Below, piece by piece: positions 22,975 through 30,590 of a stretch of 30,590 bases of DNA. The notes beneath the pieces were generated by a model. It worked only from the letters and a program-made list of their open reading frames with translations. It was not told the DNA's origin and made no database searches. The number at the start of each line of letters is the position of its first letter. Position 1 is the stretch's first letter. The position numbers and the translations under genes are program-made. Origin of the DNA: Anaerolineae bacterium (GTDB taxonomy: Bacteria > Chloroflexota > Anaerolineae > JAFGEY01); assembly GCA_016929205.1 (NCBI GenBank), contig JAFGJF010000325.1, positions 1 through 30,590 of the forward strand. Reading direction: 5' to 3'.

Positions 22975-23460
22975 CTAGAGTTTATACCCAATCATGCGCA
23001 AAAAGCCCTTTCGCTTTTCTGCGTCCTGGTCGCTCTCGATACCCTTGGTCGTAAAACCATCGATCACGCCCAGAATACCCCGCCCTTGCTCCGTTTCGGC
23101 AACGATAACCTGGGTCGGATTGGCCGTAGCGCAAAAGATACGGCACACTTCGGGCACGTCTTTGATCCGATTCAGAAAATTGATCGGATAAAACCCTTCG
23201 CCCAGCATCACGATAAACGCATGTCCCGTCGCCAGCGCCAGCGCATTCTGCTTGGCAAGCTCGATCAGTTCATCATCCGTACCGCTGGCACGGACCAGCG
23301 CCGGACCGGACGCCTCACAAAACGCAACGCCAAACTTGGCACCGGGCACTGACGTAACCATCACTTCGTGAATGTCTTCCACTGTTTTGATGAAATGGGC
23401 ATGTCCCAGAATAAAGTTCATTTCCTCTGGTTTTTTAACCTGAACAAGTTCGAACTCCAT
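22975..23460 (-). CDS. Adenosine-specific kinase (PF04008 family)
   Basis: A 161-aa protein of the small COG1839/PF04008 family, called adenosine-specific kinase after structural and ligand work on an archaeal member; common in archaea and thermophilic bacteria. Its physiological role is poorly defined. The start is ATG 23460 (MEFELVQVKKPEEMNF), because GGAGG lies 8 bases upstream; the ATG at 23481 has no ribosome binding site. The conserved opening ILGHAHFIKTVEDIHE, the CEASGPALVRASGTD segment, GHAFIVMLGEGFYPINFLN and the closing ANPTQVIVAETEQGRGILGV match the family throughout. It is first in a two-gene unit with xylB. Confidence 0.92.
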   Translation of the reverse strand: MEFELVQVKKPEEMNFILGHAHFIKTVEDIHEVMVTSVPGAKFGVAFCEASGPALVRASGTDDELIELAKQNALALATGHAFIVMLGEGFYPINFLNRIKDVPEVCRIFCATANPTQVIVAETEQGRGILGVIDGFTTKGIESDQDAEKRKGFLRMIGYKL

Positions 23461-23508
23461 TTGACCATCCTCCGTTTTCATATAGGGGAACGAGTGCGTG
23501 GTAAACCT

Positions 23509-23536
23509 AGTATACTTGAAAGCAACCTGTTGTCAA
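23509..23536 (-). promoter_or_regulatory. Promoter for the adenosine-specific kinase-xylB unit
   Basis: Minus-strand perfect TTGACA (23536-23531), a 16-base spacer and TATACT (23514-23509). The leader would be about 40 bases. It lies in the 116-base gap after the glycosyltransferase gene. Confidence 0.72.
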
Positions 23537-23576
23537 CCACAATCCTGCACAAGGCAGAAATGCACACACCATCCCG

Positions 23577-25181
23577 TCAAGGGCGAACGATCTCAAATAC
23601 ATAACCGTCGCTCAAACGGCGGCGATAGATGATCCCCGGATAACCTTGTGTGCCCTTGTACACCAGGTCGGCAATGAACGAACCGTAGGCCAATCGCCAG
23701 GCGTTTTCCGCCTGATAACGGTTTCGCAATACCAGGTAGACGTGCTCGTACTCGCGATTGTGGATCTCCAGGTAAGCCATCAACGCCTCGTACGGTAGGT
23801 GATCGGTGTACGGGTAGGGTGAAAACGATATCGCACCCGTGCGGCCAAAATAAAAAGGAATATCCATCGTGTCGTCGCCGACGATCAGATCGCGGTCGGT
23901 GGTATGCGCTGCAACCCAGCTCAACCGCTCCGATCGGACCAGTGAATCCTCCCAGTTGTAAAGTGGCGTCTCGTTCATCACCTGAATTTCGCCGAGGATA
24001 GCCAGAAAAGCCAATAACAACGCCGGATAAATCAAGTATTCCACCTTTAATCTGGTCGTTTTCACAAACAGCGTTGCCCACAGGATGGCCAGCGCCACCC
24101 CTGCGGGCGCGATCAACCGCGGGCCAATACGATCGAAATGGCTCTGTGTGCGCTGATAAATCAACAGGGCCAGGTATCCAAAAGACCAAAAGGTCAACAC
24201 GTACCGCCTGCCGCGCAATAACAGGTCTTCCAACGTCGAACCCAGTTTGCGCAATGAGGCTAACACGAGGCCAAAAACCACCAACGACGATTTGAAAGCA
24301 GCATCCTGGGTGGACTCTGAAACACGATCGAGGTAGTGCCTGAACGTCGCCTTGACCATATCGTAATAATTGAGACCCAACCCGCGCGTGGATGGATTGC
24401 GCGAGGGCCCTAACCACGTGTCGCTCAAGATGAGGTTTCGCGCGATCACCCACCCTGCGAGCGGCGCAACGCCCATGGCATACAGAACCAGGTTCTGCGC
24501 CGTCCGCGGCCAATCGCCGGGTTCGATCAACAACAGCACTCCCAGGAAAAAAACGGGCAAAAACGCATAGCGCGTGGCAAACGCCAGGCCGGCTGCCAAC
24601 CCGGCCAACAACGGAACGAGAGCACGTTCGCGTTGGGTGCGGCGCGAGCGCGACAGCAGCCAGAACGACAGCAGCATAAACGCTATCGCCACCGGTTCGC
24701 TCCAGGCATAGGTAGACACGAAATGCAGAGGAAAATAGAGCAGCAGGCAGGCCGTGGCAGCGAGGGCCGTGTGCTCGTCGTACAATTCTCGTGACAACAG
24801 ATAGGCCAATAACAGCACCAGGCCGTAGCTCAGTGCAGAGACAAGCAGTGCAGCATCGGCCAAGGGCACACCCAGAAAATGAAACAAGACGATCAAGAGC
24901 GGGTAAACAGGTGGCTGTGACGTGATCGGCGTCGGAATCGTGCCGTTTGGATCCCAATGAGGCTGGTTAAATCCCAACGTAGACTGAACGAGCCCACGCC
25001 CGGCAGCGATATTGCGCGCCACATCCGCGTAATTCATCGAATCGGGCGAAAAACGGCGCAGTCGTCCCAATGAGTTGAATCCAAACAAGACCAAATCGCC
25101 CAAGACCGCGAGCAAAAACACCCAACGCAAACCAAGATACAAATACTTGGGCATTTTTGCCAGCCGTCCAGATCCGGGCAC
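23577..25181 (-). CDS. GT39-like polyprenol-linked glycosyltransferase (GT-C)
   Basis: A 534-aa multi-pass membrane protein with about 10-12 hydrophobic helices in the first 400 residues and a soluble C-terminal domain of about 130 residues. The first outer loop has the GT-C type acidic motif (FSPDSMNYADVARNIAAG), as in ArnT/PMT-family enzymes that transfer sugars from a lipid carrier to proteins or glycolipids. The second region, YAWSEPVAIAFMLLSFWLL, also fits. Donor and acceptor are unknown. The start is GTG 25181, with GGGAGG 5 bases upstream; ATG nine codons later lacks one. It follows the URO-D-like gene by 28 bases, so it is probably cotranscribed with it and the sulfatase. The C-terminal part (about residues 400-534) is not recognised. 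Confidence 0.8.
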   Translation of the reverse strand: MPGSGRLAKMPKYLYLGLRWVFLLAVLGDLVLFGFNSLGRLRRFSPDSMNYADVARNIAAGRGLVQSTLGFNQPHWDPNGTIPTPITSQPPVYPLLIVLFHFLGVPLADAALLVSALSYGLVLLLAYLLSRELYDEHTALAATACLLLYFPLHFVSTYAWSEPVAIAFMLLSFWLLSRSRRTQRERALVPLLAGLAAGLAFATRYAFLPVFFLGVLLLIEPGDWPRTAQNLVLYAMGVAPLAGWVIARNLILSDTWLGPSRNPSTRGLGLNYYDMVKATFRHYLDRVSESTQDAAFKSSLVVFGLVLASLRKLGSTLEDLLLRGRRYVLTFWSFGYLALLIYQRTQSHFDRIGPRLIAPAGVALAILWATLFVKTTRLKVEYLIYPALLLAFLAILGEIQVMNETPLYNWEDSLVRSERLSWVAAHTTDRDLIVGDDTMDIPFYFGRTGAISFSPYPYTDHLPYEALMAYLEIHNREYEHVYLVLRNRYQAENAWRLAYGSFIADLVYKGTQGYPGIIYRRRLSDGYVFEIVRP

Positions 25182-25209
25182 AGATCCTCCCTGTTCAGCA
25201 CTCAGCCAA

Positions 25210-26232
25210 TCATTGGCTCTGCAACACCTCGATCATCGCGGCTACGTTTTCCGGCCGGGCGTCGGCCGGGATATCGTGCGATGGCGAGGCAATATAGCCG
25301 CCGTCCCGCCCGACCTTGTCGATCAGCCACCGCACCTCATCTTGTACCTGCTGTACGGTGCCATAGGGCAGCGTTTTCTGAATGCTGATCCCGCCGTAAA
25401 AGCTCAAGCGATCGCCATACTGCCGCTTGATCTCAAATACATCCATCACTTCGGGTTGGAACGGATTAAAGACATTCAAACCACACTCGATCAGATCGGG
25501 AAAAATCGCGTCTACTTTGCCACAAGAATGGATAAAGACAAACTTGCGACTGGACCGCACCGCGCCGTACATCTGGGCAATGCGCGGCTTGATAAACTCG
25601 CGCCACAGCTTGGGTCCCATAATCAGTCCGATTTGCATTCCCCAATCGTCGCCAAACATCATGGCATCGACGTCGAACGTACAGACGTGATCGATGATCT
25701 CGAGGTTGAAAGCGAGGATGCGATCCAGCAGCTTGTGCACAAACGACTTGTCGCTGACCATGTCCATCAGCAAGTTTTCCATGCCGTACAGCGTCCACGC
25801 CCGCTCAAAGAGGCTGAACCCGTGATTGACGACGATGAACCGGTCGTCTTGTTCCCGGCGAGCGTGCCCATTGCCGAGGATCGTGTCATAGGAATCATAG
25901 CGCGTCGGGTCGCCCGGATCGGGCCACTGATACACGTCGAGCGTGTCCTTGGTGACCATGCGGTTGCAGGGAGTGCCAATATCCTTGTCGATCGATCGAT
26001 CCCAGCGCACCCCAAACTGATCTTGCCAGATGTCAGGCTCGACCTCTTGCCAGCTATTGGCAGGCTCACAGTGGAGCAGCGTCAGGCAGTTGCCCAGTCC
26101 CGACACAAACTCGGGATCCCCGTAAAAGTCGGCCATTTGAGCCCGCATTTTATGCGTAAAGGCAACGTTGTACGGCACCTTGTCCGGCTGCCGGTGATTC
26201 AAAGCCGCCAGCACGCGCTCACGATTGTTCAT
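25210..26232 (-). CDS. URO-D-like methyltransferase-family protein
   Basis: A 340-aa TIM-barrel protein of the uroporphyrinogen decarboxylase superfamily. It begins MNNRERVLAALNHRQPDKVPYN, typical of the URO-D-like group, which is separate from HemE. The metal-binding motif of the cobalamin-linked methyltransferase branch is seen as FIHSCGKVD (His-x-Cys). VNHGFSLFERAW and DDWGMQ also match that group. HemE itself lacks this HxC motif, so a role in haem synthesis is unlikely. Members often sit in sugar or small-molecule catabolic clusters; the substrate here is unknown. ATG 26232 has GGGAGG 7 bases upstream. It lies 24 bases after the sulfatase and 28 before the glycosyltransferase. No corrinoid protein is adjacent. 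Confidence 0.85.
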   Translation of the reverse strand: MNNRERVLAALNHRQPDKVPYNVAFTHKMRAQMADFYGDPEFVSGLGNCLTLLHCEPANSWQEVEPDIWQDQFGVRWDRSIDKDIGTPCNRMVTKDTLDVYQWPDPGDPTRYDSYDTILGNGHARREQDDRFIVVNHGFSLFERAWTLYGMENLLMDMVSDKSFVHKLLDRILAFNLEIIDHVCTFDVDAMMFGDDWGMQIGLIMGPKLWREFIKPRIAQMYGAVRSSRKFVFIHSCGKVDAIFPDLIECGLNVFNPFQPEVMDVFEIKRQYGDRLSFYGGISIQKTLPYGTVQQVQDEVRWLIDKVGRDGGYIASPSHDIPADARPENVAAMIEVLQSQ

Positions 26233-26256
26233 GTTTTACCCTCCCGACTTGGGACA

Positions 26257-27606
26257 TCAGGCATACAATTCATTATCATCCACGCGGCGCTGCCCACTGG
26301 GGCGCGATGGCGCCAGTGCGATCGTTGGTTCGGCTTCTCCCGCCGCAACCATGCGGCGAATCAATCGCTCGCGCAGCACCTGAGCGACCGGCTGGTGCGA
26401 TTCCAACCCGATCAAGTTGGTCAACTCGAACGGATCGGCCTCCAGATCGTACAAAAATTCTTCCACGTAATGATCCGAGTTCATATCCCGGCCGCCGTGC
26501 TTGTCGGGCGCAACGACACTGTACTTCCAGCGCTGGGTGCGCACGGCCCGGCCCACCTGCGCCTCGCTAATCTGGATAAACACCTCTTTGGGCCAATTCT
26601 GCCCGCCGCCGGTGAGCAATGGCAAAATCGACCGCCCCTCCATTGACTCTGGCACGGGCAGACCGGCTGCGTCGAGCAACGTCGGCGGCAGATCGACCAG
26701 GCTCACCAATGGTTGAATCCGGCCGCCGCCTTCGAAACCGGGCCCACAAAACGCGGTGGGAATGCGCACCGCACTTTCGTGGCAGCACCGCTTGTACTCT
26801 GAATTGCGCGTTTTAAAATGGCAGCCGTGGTCGGACGTAAAGAGCACGATCGTATGGTCATCCAACTTGAGACTCTTGAGCACATCCAGGATGCGCCCCA
26901 GCGCTTCGTCCAGGCGTTTGACCATACCATAATACCCGGCGATGTGCTGGTGCGTCGATCCGCCAAGCGCGGCAAGATCCGGCGGCAGCCACGCGCCTCG
27001 ATATTGTTCGCGATAGCCGTCGGGTGCGACGAAATCGTCGACGTGATTCTGATGATGTGGTTCGAGAAAAGACAGGAACAAATAAAACGGCTCGTCCTGG
27101 TGCGCGCTGATGTAGCGGATGGTTTCATCGGCAAGGGCATCAACGCGGTAGCCGGGCAGCTCGACCGGTTTTTCATCGTTATCGTACAACAATGTATGAT
27201 ATGGCGTCGACGTGAATTCCAAAAGGTTGGCGCCCAACCAGTCATCGTAGCCACCCTGTTGGTCGGCGGGCACCGGGTCACGATCGGCCAGGTGCCACTT
27301 GCCAATATAGCCGGTGCGATACCCAGCCATTTTGAAAAAATCGGCCAGCGTTTTCATCCCTTCCGGCAGCGCAATGCCGTTACGCCACACGGTCGTGTTG
27401 GTAGAATAAAGGCCGGTCTGCAAGCTGGCACGGGCCGGGGCACAAACCGGCTGGCACGTAAATGCGTTGTACAGATGTGTGCCGCGCAGGGCCATCCGGT
27501 CAAAGTTGGGTGTCAGGCCGAGTGGGTTGCCATGCACGCCGGTCGTGTCCCAACGCTGCTGATCGGTAAAAAAGACAATGACGTTTGGCTGCCTGTTACT
27601 CACCAT
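26257..27606 (-). CDS. Type I sulfatase (formylglycine-dependent)
   Basis: Hydrolyses sulfate esters (449 aa). The signature CxPxR is present as C55-A-P-A-R59 in CQPVCAPARASLQTG; Cys55 would be converted to formylglycine. The metal site begins with FFTDQQRWDTTG near residue 15, and further conserved elements are GYIGKWHL and LFTSDHGCH. There is no signal peptide, so as written it is cytoplasmic, whereas many polysaccharide sulfatases are exported. It has the short-form layout of sulfatases acting on small sulfated sugars; the substrate is unknown. ATG 27606 follows GGAGGAAGA. No maturase (anSME or FGE) is in the window. It heads the sulfatase, URO-D-like and glycosyltransferase run. Confidence 0.93.
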   Translation of the reverse strand: MVSNRQPNVIVFFTDQQRWDTTGVHGNPLGLTPNFDRMALRGTHLYNAFTCQPVCAPARASLQTGLYSTNTTVWRNGIALPEGMKTLADFFKMAGYRTGYIGKWHLADRDPVPADQQGGYDDWLGANLLEFTSTPYHTLLYDNDEKPVELPGYRVDALADETIRYISAHQDEPFYLFLSFLEPHHQNHVDDFVAPDGYREQYRGAWLPPDLAALGGSTHQHIAGYYGMVKRLDEALGRILDVLKSLKLDDHTIVLFTSDHGCHFKTRNSEYKRCCHESAVRIPTAFCGPGFEGGGRIQPLVSLVDLPPTLLDAAGLPVPESMEGRSILPLLTGGGQNWPKEVFIQISEAQVGRAVRTQRWKYSVVAPDKHGGRDMNSDHYVEEFLYDLEADPFELTNLIGLESHQPVAQVLRERLIRRMVAAGEAEPTIALAPSRPSGQRRVDDNELYA

Positions 27607-27625
27607 TCTTCCTCCACTCGATTGG

Positions 27626-27652
27626 AAAAAACCGTTCTTTACAGAAGCGTTT
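27626..27652 (-). terminator. Weak terminator-like hairpin after the response regulator
   Basis: On the minus strand AAAC and TTCT pair with AGAA and GTTT, with a two-base internal mismatch and a 4-base loop, followed by T-rich sequence. It starts within the response-regulator stop codon. The stem is imperfect. Confidence 0.3.
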
Positions 27653-28023
27653 TACGCCTCAGGTTTGAGTCGTTTGGCCAGATCGCGCAACTGGCTGAAA
27701 CTGATCGGCTTGATCAACACCAGAGTCGCTCCCCGATGCTCAAGCGGCTCGGCCATGCGCGCATCGGCAGTGGTGATAATGACGTGCGTCTTGGTAAATC
27801 GTTCGTCGGCACGGATTTGATCCAGGATCTCTTGGCCGGATACGTTGGGCAAGTGCAGATCCAGGGCCACAACATCGGGCACCGTTTGTTCTAACCGTCG
27901 TGCGGCAACCCCGCCATCACGAATAATCTCGGTCTCGAACCCGGCAGCCTTGAATGACTCGGAAAAAATCACCGACAAGTCGGCATCGTCCTCAACGATC
28001 AGTGCACGCGGTGTTGTATTCAT
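27652..28023 (-). CDS. Single-domain (CheY-like) response regulator
   Basis: A 123-aa receiver domain with no output domain. The acidic pocket is E11-D12-D13, the phospho-acceptor is D55 in VVALDLHLPN, the switch Thr is T84/T85 (IITTADA), and the conserved Lys is K105 in LIKP; all key residues are present. ATG 28023 overlaps the stop of the histidine kinase by four bases (ATGA), so the two are translationally coupled partners. Output must pass through another protein. A weak hairpin follows before the sulfatase gene. Confidence 0.94.
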   Translation of the reverse strand: MNTTPRALIVEDDADLSVIFSESFKAAGFETEIIRDGGVAARRLEQTVPDVVALDLHLPNVSGQEILDQIRADERFTKTHVIITTADARMAEPLEHRGATLVLIKPISFSQLRDLAKRLKPEA

Positions 28024-29696
28024 TTCGTCTCCCTCTGTGCCCGTGACGCGATGGGCAAACGCACAGTAAATGTGCTTCCCTGGCCGATCCGGCTCGTTAA
28101 TATAATCTCGCCACCCATCAGGTTGACCAGTTGCTTGACAATCGACAAACCCAGCCCGGCGCCGCTGTGTTTTCGCGTCGCCGAATCGTCCGCACGCCGA
28201 AATGGTTCAAAAATGTATCCTTGGGCTTCCAAGGCAATGCCGGGTCCGGTGTCGCGGATCTGGATCGCCCAATGGTCCTCATCCGAACGAAAGACGTTGG
28301 CCTCTACCTGGCCCCGTTCGGTAAACTTGACGGCATTGTTGACCAGATTGATCAGGATTTGATGCAGCCGCTGCGGATCACCTTGCACCATTTCCGGCAC
28401 GTCGTTATCAATGTGACAATTCAATTCCAATCCCTTTGCCATTGCCAGGACGATCATCGTACTGTGCATTTCTCGTATCAGGTCAGCCGGTTTGACCGTC
28501 GTAAAGTTGAGGGCCAGCGTGCCGGCTTCGATCTGAGCCTGATCCAACAGATCGTTAACCAGGCTCAACTGCCGCCGGGTGTTCGCCAGGATGCGCTGTA
28601 TCGCCTCGCGCTGCTTTTCATCCAGTTGGCCATAAATGCCTTCGTGCAGCATCTCGGCATAGCCAAGAATGGCGTTGAGCGGCGTGCGCAGTTCGTGAGA
28701 CACCATCGACACAAACACACCTTTCATCCGCTCCAATTCAGCCTCGCGGGTAAAGTCTCGGAACACAGCCACCGTGCCCGTTGTCGGCTCGGATTCGACT
28801 TGCACCGGGGCGCAGCTCACCGAAAGCGTTTTTATGCCCCATTCCAATTTAAAAGTGGGATAACTCTTGGCGTTGCCCTGCACAAGGTTGATCATGACCT
28901 CTTGCTCCTCGCTTTGCACATTTTCGGCCATCAATGCAGCCACATCACGTCCAATGATCCCACTGTCCGGATAGTCGAGAAGTCTGGCAATCGCCGGATT
29001 GGCCACCACGGCCTTGCCGCTCCGGTCAAACACAATAACACCATCGGCGATGCTCTCCAGGATAGCCTGGTTTTGGCTCAACGTCCTTGCCAGCTCTTGG
29101 GTACGCGCTTCCACGCGCTGGTCCAGTTCGCGGTTGATCAGCCGCAGTTCGGTCAACGTCTGCTCCAGACTGCGGGCCGCCAACCAGGAAACAAACGCAA
29201 TCACAAAAAAGGCTATCATGCCCATAATATTGGGAAAAACCTGGACGACCATACCAATGACGGCCATCATGGCCGAGATCAAGATCGCAGCCGCGAAACT
29301 GGCATAGGGGCGGAGGATAAAGCTGGCCATAATAATCGGGATGGTGTATACGACCAGGCTGCGGCCGGCGATCGTTTCTTTTGGCGCTTCAGCCAGGGCC
29401 ATAATGCCTGTCAACATGACAATGAACAGCGTGCTGGCCAACCCGCCCGATCCATAACGGTTGAGGGCAAAGATCAAGCCGACTGCAAAAAACATGCCCA
29501 GGCTGGCCATATACAGAACCGGTTCCACCTGTTCCGGAGCCAGGATCGAACCGGCCACGGTCATCGCCAGGGCGATCAGGGTGAGCAGACCGACACCACC
29601 CAGCAACACATTCAACAACTTGCGTCGCCGGGCATCATCCGGATCCGTCGAAGACACATTCAACAACCGGCTGATAAATAGTCTCAAACGAACCAT
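28020..29696 (-). CDS. Membrane PAS-domain sensor histidine kinase
   Basis: A 558-aa hybrid-free sensor kinase. About six membrane helices lie within residues 28-172, with no large outside domain, followed by a coiled coil (about 175-205) and a PAS domain (about 207-320, beginning ILESIADGVIVFDRSGK). The HisKA domain has the H-box SHELRTPLNAILGY (His near residue 334). The HATPase domain carries the N-box LINLVNNAVKFTERG, G1 RDTGPGI and G2 GAGLGLSIVKQL. The sensed signal is unknown. ATG 29696 begins 6 bases after the terpene-cyclase stop, its GGAGGAG site lies inside the end of that gene, and its own stop overlaps the response regulator start. Confidence 0.94.
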   Translation of the reverse strand: MVRLRLFISRLLNVSSTDPDDARRRKLLNVLLGGVGLLTLIALAMTVAGSILAPEQVEPVLYMASLGMFFAVGLIFALNRYGSGGLASTLFIVMLTGIMALAEAPKETIAGRSLVVYTIPIIMASFILRPYASFAAAILISAMMAVIGMVVQVFPNIMGMIAFFVIAFVSWLAARSLEQTLTELRLINRELDQRVEARTQELARTLSQNQAILESIADGVIVFDRSGKAVVANPAIARLLDYPDSGIIGRDVAALMAENVQSEEQEVMINLVQGNAKSYPTFKLEWGIKTLSVSCAPVQVESEPTTGTVAVFRDFTREAELERMKGVFVSMVSHELRTPLNAILGYAEMLHEGIYGQLDEKQREAIQRILANTRRQLSLVNDLLDQAQIEAGTLALNFTTVKPADLIREMHSTMIVLAMAKGLELNCHIDNDVPEMVQGDPQRLHQILINLVNNAVKFTERGQVEANVFRSDEDHWAIQIRDTGPGIALEAQGYIFEPFRRADDSATRKHSGAGLGLSIVKQLVNLMGGEIILTSRIGQGSTFTVRLPIASRAQRETK

Positions 29697-29702
29697 GTTG
29701 AT

Positions 29703-30590
29703 CTACTCCTCCGTCATCATCAACGCACTCAAGATCGCCGATCTGACGACCAACGCCGGGCTGTACAGGCACTTGCCAATCCACAACGGTGGATACGGTG
29801 GCTCGGTGTGCTCGGCCAACCAACCGGCACCGCGCTGAATGACATCACCAGGAATCTCTGCCCCATGTCGTTTGCAGAACACAAGCGCCTGAAGACAATA
29901 AGCGGTCTCTTCAGCCGTGGGCATATAATATCCCCACGATCCGTCCTTGCTTTGCGTTTCTAGAATCCAATAAACCGCATCCCGTACAAGATCGTCGTCA
30001 TAGCCGGCGCAAGCAATGATCGCGTGTGTTGTAGGATAATAGGGCGACGCATGCCACTTGTCTAGCCAGAACAGGCGCAGCGTCTGCACTCGCTGCAAAA
30101 AACGGCAGATTTTGAGAACCGAAGGATGCTGGACCTCCAGACCGGCCTGTCTCAATGCCCCCAGCACGTGAATGTTGGCGCTGATCGAAGGATCCGCTTC
30201 GAGGGCAAAGCAGCGATAATGATCCTCTTCTTCGTAGGCAAACACTGCTTCCAGGTCTGTTGACCGGCCAAAGCGCGCCAATACCTCGTAAACCAGGCTC
30301 GTATCGTCACTGTCGCTGGGCGTGTACCCTGCGGCAAAGCCAACCCCTTTGCCCGGCCTCCAGGCAGACTGAAGAAAATCGAGATGAGGCTGGCACAGAG
30401 CCAGCAGCTCTTGGTCCAAAGACCCGGTGAGTGCCAGGTTCCACAGCACCCAGGCCGGCTCAAAGACGTCAAAAGGAGCGACATTGGGCACGCTGCCCTC
30501 CGTGCTGATCCCTCTCAAGTAGGCAAGCGCCGCCTGATCCTGCCGCCGCACATATAGGGCAAAATAGGCCGTTGCCGACGGGCTGTGGGC
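29703..30590 (-). CDS. Class II terpene cyclase-like protein, C-terminal part
   Basis: Only the last 295 residues are in the window; the frame is open through the right edge, so the GTG at 30551 is internal. It shows the class II cyclase motif DxDD as DSDDT in GYTPSDSDDTSLVYEVL, the acid that protonates the substrate in diterpene and squalene-hopene cyclases. A QW-type repeat, QSKDGSWGYYMPTAEETAY, lies about 110 residues later. The roughly 195 residues after DxDD match the spacing in bacterial diterpene cyclases. The alternative is a general prenyltransferase/squalene-oxidase-repeat protein without cyclase activity. The final codons carry the ribosome binding site of the histidine kinase gene that follows 6 bases on. 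Confidence 0.75.
   Translation of the reverse strand, partial: AHSPSATAYFALYVRRQDQAALAYLRGISTEGSVPNVAPFDVFEPAWVLWNLALTGSLDQELLALCQPHLDFLQSAWRPGKGVGFAAGYTPSDSDDTSLVYEVLARFGRSTDLEAVFAYEEEDHYRCFALEADPSISANIHVLGALRQAGLEVQHPSVLKICRFLQRVQTLRLFWLDKWHASPYYPTTHAIIACAGYDDDLVRDAVYWILETQSKDGSWGYYMPTAEETAYCLQALVFCKRHGAEIPGDVIQRGAGWLAEHTEPPYPPLWIGKCLYSPALVVRSAILSALMMTEE

Noticed and set aside
25981..26005. Short GATC-rich run (CGATCGATCGATC).
   Set aside because: It is inside the URO-D-like coding sequence and too short to be more than chance.
25075..26646. Long plus-strand open frame (over 500 codons) across the URO-D-like and sulfatase genes.
   Set aside because: It is antisense to two clearly recognised proteins, has no family-like motif, and arises from codon bias. 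The same applies to long plus-strand frames at 28131-29681 (antisense to the histidine kinase), 21683-22912 (antisense to xylB) and 13491-14348 (antisense to the giant gene).
1..30590. CRISPR arrays, tRNA genes, insertion sequences, attachment sites.
   Set aside because: I looked for regularly spaced repeats, cloverleaf-like sequences with T-arm GTTCGA-type boxes and transposase motifs and found none I could support.

Overview
The window reads as a piece of a Chloroflexota (Anaerolineae or Caldilineae-like) chromosome. The evidence is indirect: about 53-55% GC by eye, a Pro/Thr-rich TPTxTPT stalk and a giant DUF11-repeat secreted protein ending in FLPIVHRVPR (both styles common in secreted Chloroflexota proteins), an adenosine-specific kinase, and predominantly single-strand gene runs with clear GGAGG ribosome binding sites. 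No rRNA, tRNA, CRISPR array, insertion sequence or phage gene was seen.

Layout. Bases 1-529 hold the 3' end of an unrecognised plus-strand gene. A TPP riboswitch with its own intrinsic terminator (553-691) leads into a thiamine-binding lipoprotein gene (thiB, 735-1778). From 1871 to 6731 everything is on the minus strand: an alpha/beta hydrolase, lysS, two tandem GreA-family genes and fmt. Plus-strand genes 6945-8561 are a small DUF4870-like membrane protein and hemW. The minus-strand block 8577-20391 is the most distinctive part. It looks like a five-gene operon behind a strong promoter at 20522-20550: a membrane GAF-GGDEF diguanylate cyclase, a 96-aa single-pass membrane protein, a ten-unit TPR protein, a membrane-anchored Pro/Thr-stalk protein with Ig-like domains, and a 1992-aa secreted DUF11-repeat protein. 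Right of it, still on the minus strand, lie a family-4 uracil-DNA glycosylase; xylulokinase with an adenosine-specific kinase; a sulfatase, URO-D-like and GT39-like membrane glycosyltransferase run; and a class II terpene cyclase (cut by the right edge), histidine kinase and single-domain response regulator run.

How the parts work together. The left part is housekeeping: thiamine uptake under TPP control, Lys-tRNA charging, transcription elongation, initiator-tRNA formylation and haem handling. The GGDEF operon can be read as a c-di-GMP-linked cell-surface or adhesion module, which is inference from operon structure and domains. The second GreA paralogue has lost one of the two tip acidic residues that GreA uses for RNA cleavage, and the greA leader carries a terminator-like hairpin. 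The right end couples a DxDD-motif terpene cyclase to a two-component pair through very tight gene spacing.

No gene-free stretch exceeds 300 bases. The longest (5504-5795) holds the greA promoter, a leader hairpin and a short tandem repeat.
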